Notes under the pieces: model-generated
What the model saw: only the letters and a program-made list of their open reading frames with translations
What the model was told of the DNA's origin: nothing
Database searches by the model: none
Translations under genes and position numbers: made by a program
NCBI RefSeq assembly: GCF_036227325.1
Contig: NZ_CP109467.1
Span: 4,340,001 to 4,404,000 of the forward strand
Source: Streptomyces sp. NBC_01465
Lineage (GTDB): Bacteria; Actinomycetota; Actinomycetes; Streptomycetales; Streptomycetaceae
DNA length: 64,000 nucleotides
Reading direction: 5' to 3'
Shown here: one piece after another, positions 57,764-64,000 of the stretch
How positions within the stretch are numbered: position 1 is the stretch's first letter
How the letters are laid out: every line of letters begins with the position of its first letter

Positions 57764-58165
57764 GACGCCGGCCCTGGCGCTCACCGCCCCGACCGGGCCG
57801 CTGACGCGTGGGGGCGCGTCCGAGTCGTACACCTTCACCGTGAAGAACAGCTCCGCCAAGGCGGTCGACTTCACCGGGACCATGTTCGGCAGCAGTGGCG
57901 GTCCGAGCCCCATCGCCGGGCAGCAAGTCCGGTTCGATGTGCAGGAGTTGGGTTCCACCCCGGCGACCGGCGTGGGAACTGCCCCGTATCGACAAGGGAT
58001 TCGGGACGTCCGGCGCGCAGACGCCGTCGCCCTCCGCGACGCCTACCTCGGCCCCCAGTGCGACGGCCTCCGCGACCGCCTCGGCCGCCGCGGGCGCGCT
58101 CCTCGCCGCCGGAGCCGTCCTGGCCTGGTTCGGCGTCCGTCGCCGGCGCTCGCACAGTCAATTGG
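57764..58165 (+). pseudogene. Remnant of a secreted, wall-associated protein
   Basis: Protein-like sequence without a start and in two frames. First comes PTGPLTRGGASESYTFTVKNSSAKAVDFTG and VRFDVQELGSTPATGVGTAPY, a beta-sandwich fragment. After a break near 57985 another frame gives GAQTPSPSATPTSAPSATAS, a hydrophobic helix (AAAGALLAAGAVLAWFGV) and RRRRS, the end of a membrane- or wall-anchored protein. Much of the middle appears deleted. Whether it lost its 5' part by recombination next to tRNA-fMet is unknown. Confidence 0.6.
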
Positions 58166-58207
58166 TAGGAGGCCCCTCCCCGCGTGCCGTAAGGTTGTGT
58201 TCACCGA

Positions 58208-58281
58208 CGCGGGGTGGAGCAGCTCGGTAGCTCGCTGGGCTCATAACCCAGAGGTCGCAGGTTCAAATCCTGTCCCCGCTA
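58208..58281 (+). tRNA. Initiator tRNA-fMet (CAT)
   Basis: Anticodon loop CTCATAA in a stem with three consecutive G-C pairs (CTGGG/CCCAG), and an unpaired first acceptor position (C1 opposite T72), both marks of initiator tRNA. T-loop GTTCAAATC. No encoded CCA. Confidence 0.94.
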
Positions 58282-58290
58282 CTTGTAGGA

Positions 58291-58323
58291 CGAAGGCCCG
58301 GCACGTCATGTGCCGGGCCTTCG
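58291..58323 (+). terminator. Terminator after tRNA-fMet
   Basis: Perfect 14-bp stem (58291-58304 with 58310-58323), 5-base loop, 9 bases after the tRNA. Confidence 0.8.
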
Positions 58324-58345
58324 TCGTGTTGGGGAGGGGTCTCCT

Positions 58346-58732
58346 GTGTTCGGTGCGCTGCGGGTGGGGCTGTCGGTGCTGCTGTTGCTGGAGGTCGTGC
58401 CGTCGGCGGTCGTCGGTGTCACCCGCGCCCGGGTGGGGCGCGAGCGCCTCGACCAGCTGACGCGGACCGGCGTGCTGGAGGGCCGCCGGATGTGGCTCGT
58501 CACGCTGCTGGGCGTCGTGCACACGCTCGCCGCGGTGGGGATCGTCGCCGGGATCCGGTCGCCCGCGGCCGGGGTCGCCGGTGCCGGGGCCGAGGTGATC
58601 GTCTTCGGCTGGGTGCTCTCGCGGCAGCTCGCCGCGGGGGACCGGGGGCGGGCGCTGCTGGCCTACACGCTGTTCCTGGGGATGGCGGTCGCCGTGCTGG
58701 CGGTGGACGCGGCGGCGCTCAACTCCCGGTAG
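58346..58732 (+). CDS. DoxX-like integral membrane protein
   Basis: 128 residues, four hydrophobic segments (LRVGLSVLLLLEVVPSAVVGV, LVTLLGVVHTLAAVGIVAGI, GAGAEVIVFGWVLSRQL, LLAYTLFLGMAVAVLAVDA). The pattern is DoxX-like but similarity is weak. GTG 58346 has GGGGAGG 8 bases upstream. The last 70 bases overlap the convergent acetyltransferase gene. Function unknown. Confidence 0.68.
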   Translation: MFGALRVGLSVLLLLEVVPSAVVGVTRARVGRERLDQLTRTGVLEGRRMWLVTLLGVVHTLAAVGIVAGIRSPAAGVAGAGAEVIVFGWVLSRQLAAGDRGRALLAYTLFLGMAVAVLAVDAAALNSR

Positions 58733-59418
58733 GAGAGGCCGAGTCGGGCGTAGAGGCCGATCGCCGAGGCGTTGTCGCCGTCGACCATCAGGGCCGCTGT
58801 GCCATGGCGGGCGAGGGCCTCGTTCAGGGTGTGCGCGCAGACCGTACGGGCCAGACCGCGGCCCCTGGCGGAGGGGTGCACCGCGACCCCGGTCAGGAGC
58901 CCGACGGTGGGGGACGACCAGGCCAGGGCCGCGGTGGCGAGCAGGGTGCCGTCGTCGTCCCGTACGCCTGCCCAGGACTCCACGCCGGGAATGCCCGGCA
59001 GCGCGGCGGAGGAGGGGAAGGCCTCCGCGAGGAGCGCGGTGATCTCCGGATGCGCCTCCTCGGAGAGCCATTCCGCCTTGTCACCGGCGACGGGGACGGC
59101 GGCCGCCGTCGACATCCAGCCGAACGTGTCCTCCACCGTCAGGGCCGGTATCGCCGCCGCGAGGGCCCCGACCAGGGCGGCGTCGCCGAGCGGGCGGTAC
59201 GTCGGGCCCAGATCCGGGAGCAGTTCCCGTACGAGAGTGATCGCGGGCCCCGGCGGCCCCGACACCGCGAGCCGGTCCCGGCGGCAGAGGTCCGGGGCCG
59301 CCACCGCGTACGCCCCGCCGTCCGCGCTGCGCCAGGCGCGGCTCGTCGTGAGGTCCCGGGCGGCCCAGATCAGCAGCTCGTCGGCGGGGAGCGCGGTGGT
59401 GGAGTGGATCTCTCGCAT
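58663..59418 (-). CDS. GNAT family N-acetyltransferase
   Basis: 251 residues. The C-terminal GNAT fold has the acetyl-CoA motif VAVHPSARGRGLARTVCAHTLNEAL (beta4, then R-x2-G-x-G/A) and GDNASAIGLYARLGLSYRE near the end. The N-terminal 110 residues form a separate, less conserved part, as in tandem-GNAT-like proteins. Substrate unknown. ATG 59418 (MREIHSTTALPADE). Convergent overlap with the DoxX-like gene. Confidence 0.88.
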   Translation of the reverse strand: MREIHSTTALPADELLIWAARDLTTSRAWRSADGGAYAVAAPDLCRRDRLAVSGPPGPAITLVRELLPDLGPTYRPLGDAALVGALAAAIPALTVEDTFGWMSTAAAVPVAGDKAEWLSEEAHPEITALLAEAFPSSAALPGIPGVESWAGVRDDDGTLLATAALAWSSPTVGLLTGVAVHPSARGRGLARTVCAHTLNEALARHGTAALMVDGDNASAIGLYARLGLSYRELSAAASTASTATAIPRNSV

Positions 59419-59487
59419 CCGGCGAGCGTGCGCCTGGCCCTGATGCAACGTCAAGGAACGACTGCGGGGAGTAGTGTCGCATGCGCT

Positions 59488-59838
59488 ATGAGTGACGTAC
59501 GGGCAGTGGTGATGCGGCGGGCGGCCGCCGTGGTGCTGCTGCTCGCGCTCTGCGCGCTGCTGGTCAGCGTCTGCTGCCACGACGGCGGGAACCACGGGCC
59601 GGTACGCGTCACCGCGAGCGCTGCCGCCGACGGGCATCACTGTGCGGGGGACGCGGGCGGGGGCGACGAGCATCTGGCGGCGCGGCCCGCTGGTGGGGCG
59701 CATGTCTGTGAACTTCCGCTGTGGGGCGGAGTGTTGGAGCCGCGGTATGCGCGGGGTGTGGAGTGCGTCCGCGAGCAGCGGGCCGGGCCTCCGGGGGCGC
59801 GGCGGTTGTTGATCGCGCTCGGGGTGGACCGGAGCTGA
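59488..59838 (+). CDS. Small exported or membrane-tethered protein
   Basis: 116 residues. A basic start and one hydrophobic helix ([19 protein letters not shown]) with no clear cleavage site; the remainder is Gly/His/Cys-rich ([24 protein letters not shown]) then [10 protein letters not shown]. His and Cys clusters might bind metal. No family recognised. Coding bias is good but the call rests on composition; divergent from the acetyltransferase gene. Confidence 0.55.
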   Translation: MSDVRAVVMRRAAAVVLLLALCALLVSVCCHDGGNHGPVRVTASAAADGHHCAGDAGGGDEHLAARPAGGAHVCELPLWGGVLEPRYARGVECVREQRAGPPGARRLLIALGVDRS

Positions 59839-59899
59839 GGGGCTGTTCCGCTCCCGCCTGCTTCTGTTCCAGCTCCAGCTCCGGAAGGTTTGTGCGTAC

Positions 59900-60904
59900 G
59901 TGATCAGCGCTGTGGGGAACACCCCTGTCCTGTGGATCGACGAGTCCCCGGGGGGTGGCGGGTTCTGGGCGAAGCTCGAAGGGTTCAACTTCGGGGGGAT
60001 CAAGGACCGGGCCGCCCTGTACATGGTTCAACAGGCGCGGCTGCGGGGTGAGTTGAGGCCCGGTGCGCCCATCGTCGAGTCGACCTCGGGCACGCTCGGG
60101 CTCGGGCTCGCGCTCGCCGGGGTCGCGTACGGGCACCCCGTGCAGGTCGTCACCGACCCGGGTCTCGAACCGATCGTCGAGCGGATGCTGGTCGCGCACG
60201 GGGCGCGGGTCGATGTGGTCAAGTCGCCCGCCAAGCAGGGTGGTTGGCAGCAGGCGCGGCGCGACCGGGTCGCCGAGCTGGTCGGGGCGCAGGAGGGTGC
60301 CTGGTGCCCGGACCAGTACCACAATCCGGACAATCCGGCGGCGTACGGAGGACTGGCCGCCGAGCTCGCCGAGCAGCTCGGACCGATCGACGTGCTGGTG
60401 TGCGCCGTCGGCACCGGCGGGCACTCGGCCGGGATCGCGCGGGCGCTGCGCGCCGGCGGCATGAGCGGACTCGAACTGGTGGGCGTCGACAGCGTGGGGT
60501 CGGCCATCTTCGGGCTGCCGGCGGGGGAGCGGCTGATGCGCGGGCTCGGGTCGTCCATCCATCCGGGGAACGTGGATCACGCGGCCTTCGACGAGGTGCA
60601 CTGGGTGGGTCCCGCCGAAGCCGTACGGTCCGCGCGGCGGCTGGCGGCGCGGCAGTTCGCCACCGGCGGGTGGAGCGTGGGGGCCGTCGCGCTGGTGGCC
60701 GGATGGCTGGCGCGGACCAGGCCGCGGGGGACGCGGATCGTGGCGGTGTTTCCCGACGGTCCGCAGCGGTACTTCGACACGGTCTTCAGCGATGAATTCT
60801 GTGCGCGGCACGGGCTGTTGGAGGCGCACGCGCCCGATGAGCCCGCGTCGTACGACGGCCGGGTCAGCGGCTGGACCCGGCGCGCCCTGGTGCGTGTGCG
60901 GTGA
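59900..60904 (+). CDS. PLP-dependent cysteine synthase family enzyme
   Basis: 334 residues, fold-type II PLP enzyme. The PLP lysine is Lys35 ([12 protein letters not shown]); [12 protein letters not shown] binds the cofactor phosphate and substrate, and [13 protein letters not shown] is the second phosphate loop. Compared with CysK (N-P-x-G-S-x-K-D-R) the lysine loop is altered, as in SbnA-like enzymes that make diaminopropionate-type products. It overlaps the following transporter gene by GTGA, suggesting that the product or substrate is exported. Specificity not assignable. Confidence 0.82.
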   Translation: MISAVGNTPVLWIDESPGGGGFWAKLEGFNFGGIKDRAALYMVQQARLRGELRPGAPIVESTSGTLGLGLALAGVAYGHPVQVVTDPGLEPIVERMLVAHGARVDVVKSPAKQGGWQQARRDRVAELVGAQEGAWCPDQYHNPDNPAAYGGLAAELAEQLGPIDVLVCAVGTGGHSAGIARALRAGGMSGLELVGVDSVGSAIFGLPAGERLMRGLGSSIHPGNVDHAAFDEVHWVGPAEAVRSARRLAARQFATGGWSVGAVALVAGWLARTRPRGTRIVAVFPDGPQRYFDTVFSDEFCARHGLLEAHAPDEPASYDGRVSGWTRRALVRVR

Positions 60905-62118
60905 TCGGGGTGTGGCGCCAGGCGCGCGGATTTGATGTCGCGGTGCGGCTGCTGCTGGTCAACCAGCTCACCATCAACCTCGGTTTCTACATGCTCATGC
61001 CGTTCCTGGCCGAGCATCTGGCGGGCGGTCTCGGGCTCGCCGCGTGGGCCGTCGGCCTGGTCATGGGCGTACGGAATCTGTCGCAGCAGGGGATGTTCCT
61101 GGTGGGCGGCGCGCTCGCCGACCGCTTCGGGTTCAAGCCGCTGATCGTGGCCGGGTGCGCGCTGCGGACCGTGGGGTTCGGGGCGCTGGCCTTCGTCGAG
61201 TCGCTGCCGATGCTGATCGCGGCGTCGCTCGCGACCGGGCTCGCGGGGGCGCTGTTCAACCCGGCGGTGCGCGCCTATCTCGCCGCGGAGGCCGGTGAGG
61301 AGCGGCGGGTGGAGGCCTTCGCGCTCTTCAACGCCTTCTACCAGGCGGGGATTCTGCTGGGGCCGCTCGTCGGCGTCGCGCTGCTCGGCGTCTCGTTCCG
61401 GCTGGTGTGCGTGGTGGCCGCGGTGCTCTTCGCAGGGCTGACCGTGCTGCAGCTGGGGCGGCTGCCGGTGCGCGAGGCCGCCGCGGTCGGCTCGGCTGCC
61501 GCCGAACGCGGTCAGTTCCGTACCGTCCTCGGAAACCGCACCTTCTGGCTCTTCGCCGCCGCGATGACCGGTTCGTACGTCCTCCAGTTCCAGGTCTACC
61601 TCGCACTCCCGCTCGCCGCCGGCAGCCGCTGGGCCACCAGCGCGCTGTTCGTCGTCTCCGGACTGGTCACGCTCGGCGGCCAGTTGAGGATCACCGCCTG
61701 GTGCGCGGCGCACTGGACCCGCGAACGCTGCCTGGTCGCCGGACTCTCGCTGATGGGCGCCGCCTTCGTCCCCCCGGCGCTCCCGGGCGCGGGGGTGGCG
61801 GGGCTGCTCCTCTGCGCGGCCGTCCTCGCGGTGGGGACCGCGGTGCTCTACCCGTACGAGATGGACACCATCGTCGCGCTCTCCGGGGGCCGCTGGGTCG
61901 CCACGCACTACGGCCTCTACAACACCGTCTGCGGGATCGGCATCACGCTCGGGAACCTCGGGACGGGCTGGCTGCTCGGCTCGTACGGACAGACCGTGTG
62001 GCCGGTGTTCGTGGTGGTGGGCCTGGGGTGTGCGATGGCCGTGGGGCTGCTGGGGCGCGGCGGGCGGCTGGCACCCGCGCCCGCCCCGAGGGTCCCCCGG
62101 ATGGCGGAGGCCGAATAG
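60901..62118 (+). CDS. MFS transporter coupled to the PLP enzyme
   Basis: 405 residues with about 12 helices. MFS motif A ([17 protein letters not shown]) lies after helix 2; [19 protein letters not shown] and [12 protein letters not shown] are further helices. GTG 60901 is set by the GTGA overlap with the upstream enzyme gene. Similar pairs of PLP enzyme and MFS exporter occur in siderophore or amino-acid export loci, but no other biosynthetic gene is here. Confidence 0.85.
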   Translation: MIGVWRQARGFDVAVRLLLVNQLTINLGFYMLMPFLAEHLAGGLGLAAWAVGLVMGVRNLSQQGMFLVGGALADRFGFKPLIVAGCALRTVGFGALAFVESLPMLIAASLATGLAGALFNPAVRAYLAAEAGEERRVEAFALFNAFYQAGILLGPLVGVALLGVSFRLVCVVAAVLFAGLTVLQLGRLPVREAAAVGSAAAERGQFRTVLGNRTFWLFAAAMTGSYVLQFQVYLALPLAAGSRWATSALFVVSGLVTLGGQLRITAWCAAHWTRERCLVAGLSLMGAAFVPPALPGAGVAGLLLCAAVLAVGTAVLYPYEMDTIVALSGGRWVATHYGLYNTVCGIGITLGNLGTGWLLGSYGQTVWPVFVVVGLGCAMAVGLLGRGGRLAPAPAPRVPRMAEAE

Positions 62119-62198
62119 CCGGACGGCGCGGCTCCGAGGAGCCTGAGTGGGGCGCGGTACCGTCCGCAGCCGTGTACGGACCGGGCAGGAGAGACGCG

Positions 62199-63335
62199 GT
62201 GGGGCAGCGAGCAGAGAGCGCGGGGGTACGTCTCTTCGTGCGCGTGCTGCCCGTGCTGCTGATCGTCGCCGGGGTCTGCTTCGACCTGGTGACCCCGGCG
62301 AACTACACCGCGTCCCCCCTCTTCTCCGCGGCCCCTCTGATCGCCGCGCCGTTCTTCAGCACCGCGGCCACCGTCCGGATCGGGATCATCTCGGTCGCGG
62401 TGGTCGTGGGGCTGCGGATCTACAACCGCGAGACGCTGACGGTCGTCTCGCTCTCCGAGCTCTTCACGGTGGTCACCGTGGTCGTGCTCGCCGTCTTCAT
62501 CAACGTCGTCATCCGCCGCAGCGGCGAGCAGCTCGCCTCCGCCCGCGTCATCGCCGAGACCGCCCAGCGCGCCGTGCTGCCGCAGCCCGCCGACCGGATC
62601 GGCGGGCTGCACATCGCGGCGCGGTACGAGGCCGCGCAGGCGGGCGCGTTCATCGGGGGCGATCTGTTCGCCGTACAGGAGACGCCGTACGGGGTGCGGC
62701 TGGTGGTCGGTGACGTACGCGGGAAGGGGCTCGACGCCGTCGAGGCGGTGGCCGTGGTCATCGGCGCCTTCCGCGAGGCGGCCGAGCAGGAGTCCACCCT
62801 GGAGGGGGTCGCGCTGCGGCTGGAGCGGGCGCTGGCGCGGGAGGGGAGACGGCGCGACGGGCTCGACGCCTTCGAGGGGTTCACGACGGCGGTGCTCGGG
62901 GAGATCCCGCGGGGGCTCGGTGTCGTACGGCTGGTCAACCGCGGGCACCCCGAGCCGCTGATGCTGCACGCCGACGGGGCGCTGGACGCGCTCGCGCCGA
63001 CCAGCCCCGCACTGCCGCTGGGGATGGCCGAGTTGGGGAGCTGGCCCGACCGCGCCGACACCTGGCCGCTGCCGGCCGGGTCGACGCTGCTGTTCTACAC
63101 GGACGGGCTTTCGGAGGCGCGGGACAAGGCCGGGGTCTTCTACGACCCGGTCGGGCGGCTGCGCGGGCGGATCTTCCCCGGGCCCGACGCGCTTCTGGAC
63201 GCGCTCACCGACGACGTACGGCTGCACACGGGGGGCGGGTCGACGGACGACATGGCGCTGCTCGCGGTGGGGCGGCCGGGGGACGGTCAGCCGGAGCGGC
63301 GGCTGACCGTGGACATCGTCCGGCACAGTCCGTAA
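62199..63335 (+). CDS. Membrane-bound PP2C (SpoIIE-type) protein phosphatase
   Basis: 378 residues. Three or four helices in the first ~115 residues (VRVLPVLLIVAGVCFDLV, ISVAVVVGLRIY, TVVTVVVLAVFINVVI), then a PP2C/SpoIIE domain: AQRAVLPQPADRIGG, AGAFIGGDLFAVQE, VGDVRGKGLDA, VNRGHPEPL, LLFYTDGLSEARD and DDMALLAV. The Asp residues bind Mn/Mg. Such phosphatases usually act on anti-anti-sigma factors; streptomycetes have dozens. GTG 62199 with AGGAGA 6 bases upstream is favoured over GTG 62172. Confidence 0.88.
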   Translation: MGQRAESAGVRLFVRVLPVLLIVAGVCFDLVTPANYTASPLFSAAPLIAAPFFSTAATVRIGIISVAVVVGLRIYNRETLTVVSLSELFTVVTVVVLAVFINVVIRRSGEQLASARVIAETAQRAVLPQPADRIGGLHIAARYEAAQAGAFIGGDLFAVQETPYGVRLVVGDVRGKGLDAVEAVAVVIGAFREAAEQESTLEGVALRLERALAREGRRRDGLDAFEGFTTAVLGEIPRGLGVVRLVNRGHPEPLMLHADGALDALAPTSPALPLGMAELGSWPDRADTWPLPAGSTLLFYTDGLSEARDKAGVFYDPVGRLRGRIFPGPDALLDALTDDVRLHTGGGSTDDMALLAVGRPGDGQPERRLTVDIVRHSP

Positions 63336-63520
63336 TCGAAGGACGACCCAGACAAGCAACTGCATAACATTTGATGCACTGTCAGAAAACAGGGGTTTCG
63401 ATTGGGACTGGCAAGTCGACATGTTTCAAGGCCTTCTGTCCCGTTAAGTCCAGGCCAAAGGCGTTAACGATCAGTCGGAACGGCTTGGAATCAGGCCCCC
63501 GCGTCTATTAACGTTCGATA
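63336..63520 (+). promoter_or_regulatory. Promoter region of the riboswitch-controlled gene
   Basis: 185 bases without a gene, notably less GC-rich than the surroundings (for example CTGCATAACATTTGATGCACTG). TTAACG occurs at about 63463 and again near 63509. Transcription of the final gene must start here, upstream of the riboswitch; no promoter could be fixed. Confidence 0.4.
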
Positions 63521-63680
63521 ACGCAGCGCGGTCGTCCCAGCCGTCGCAAGAGACGGCACCGTGCGCATGCGCCGAATTCCGCAAGGGAACCGGGGAACCA
63601 CCAATTGGGGTGAATCGGGCTGAACCTGGCCCGTAGGAGACCTTCCTGCTCCGAACCCGTCAGCTAACCCGGTAGGCGAG
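63521..63680 (+). ncRNA. ydaO/yuaA c-di-AMP riboswitch
   Basis: The conserved blocks of the ydaO class appear in order: the stem CCGTC-GCAA-GAGACGG (63541-63556), GCGCCGAATTCCGCAAGGG, CCGGGGAACCACC, TTGGGGTGAATCGGGC, CGTAGGAGACCTTCCTGCTC and the 3' block CGAACCCGTCAGCTAACCCG then GTAGGCGAG. In Streptomyces these RNAs control cell-wall hydrolases, and c-di-AMP binding reduces expression. The gene starts 25 bases after it. Confidence 0.9.
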
Positions 63681-63704
63681 AAGGAAGGAAAGGAGCACGC
63701 CTCC

Positions 63705-64000
63705 GTGGCGTCCAACAACCCTGCCCCTGAAGCCCTTTATGTCCCGAATGACCGTGACGCGTTCGGCTTCGGAGGTGACGGTGGCGGCGAGACCTGGGAC
63801 GAGTGGAACCCCACCGAGGACTCCGTCCGTCCGGTCCGCGGCAGACACCGTGTCGCCAAGCAGCGCGGCGGACTCGCCCGCAGCTCCACGGTGTTGGGTG
63901 TCGGCGTCATCGCGGCAGTCGGCGCCGGCGGCATAGCCAGCGCCGAGGGCAAGGCCCCGGTCTCCATATCCCTGCCCGACCTCCCGGCCTCGGTCACCGA
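63705..64000 (+). CDS. Secreted cell-wall protein, probably M23-type peptidase (5' part only)
   Basis: First 98 codons, cut by the window end. A hydrophilic, acidic start (VASNNPAPEALYVPND, WDEWNPTEDSVRPVRG) is followed by RHRVAKQRGGLARSSTVLGV and a hydrophobic segment (VLGVGVIAAVGAGGIASAEG), a late signal peptide or anchor around residues 62-82. This long N-terminus is typical of Streptomyces secreted peptidoglycan hydrolases under a c-di-AMP riboswitch (SCO4108 position, from memory). GTG 63705 has AGGAG 9 bases upstream. The catalytic domain is outside the window, so the enzyme class is inferred. Confidence 0.7.
   Translation, partial: MASNNPAPEALYVPNDRDAFGFGGDGGGETWDEWNPTEDSVRPVRGRHRVAKQRGGLARSSTVLGVGVIAAVGAGGIASAEGKAPVSISLPDLPASVT

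Overview
The window is a stretch of a Streptomyces chromosome. The evidence is very high GC with strong G/C bias at third codon positions, many GTG starts, and genes diagnostic of the genus: bldC, a second Lsr2-type protein, valine dehydrogenase, DUF3073 and DUF6274 proteins, a LAXTG sortase substrate and a ydaO-type riboswitch in front of a cell-wall enzyme. From memory, the core gene order (lsrL, purSQL, purF, purM, vdh, bldC, hrpA, crcB pair, DEAD-box helicase) matches the SCO4076-SCO4108 region of S. coelicolor. No searches were run.

Left part (1-31 kb), mostly conserved chromosome. A sensor kinase (cut by the window edge) and an ABC-2 exporter read leftwards from a palindromic operator. 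Two tRNA-Gly genes and lsrL follow. The divergent purSQL operon makes the three-subunit FGAM synthase, and purF and purM add further steps of the same pathway. Between the purine loci lie an ArsR-type regulator, a drug exporter with its divergent TetR regulator, a 284-bp MITE-like element, and three cell-envelope or unknown genes. Then come vdh, the developmental regulator bldC behind a 480-bp leader, hrpA, a tRNA Glu-Asp-Phe cluster, a membrane phosphoesterase, a minimal zincin with two fluoride-channel subunits, and a DEAD-box RNA helicase with a repetitive tail.

Middle part (31-57 kb), an accessory region rich in exported proteins. Four consecutive genes (31138-41120) encode secreted proteins sharing FG-GAP/VCBS calcium-loop repeats, with near-identical DNA at their 3' ends. 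The third is a trypsin-fold protein whose catalytic His and Ser are both replaced. After an amino-acid permease and tRNA-Lys comes a 1.7-kb-residue surface protein with a C-terminal LAXTG signal. A TetR/AidB-like pair follows. A small secreted protein and a subtilisin share an almost identical promoter block, with a decayed DUF389 gene between them. The subtilisin overlaps a second propeller/FG-GAP protein by ATGA.

Right part (57-64 kb). A SHOCT membrane protein, the remnant of a secreted protein, initiator tRNA, a DoxX-like protein convergent with a GNAT enzyme, a cysteine-synthase-like enzyme coupled to an MFS transporter, a membrane PP2C phosphatase, and finally a c-di-AMP (ydaO) riboswitch controlling a truncated gene for a secreted cell-wall protein.

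Most striking to follow up: the FG-GAP cluster with its dead protease, the possible attenuator in the purSQL leader, the palindrome over the purF promoter, the shared promoter of the two exported genes, the MITE next to two genes it appears to modify, and the G-run cluster behind bldC.
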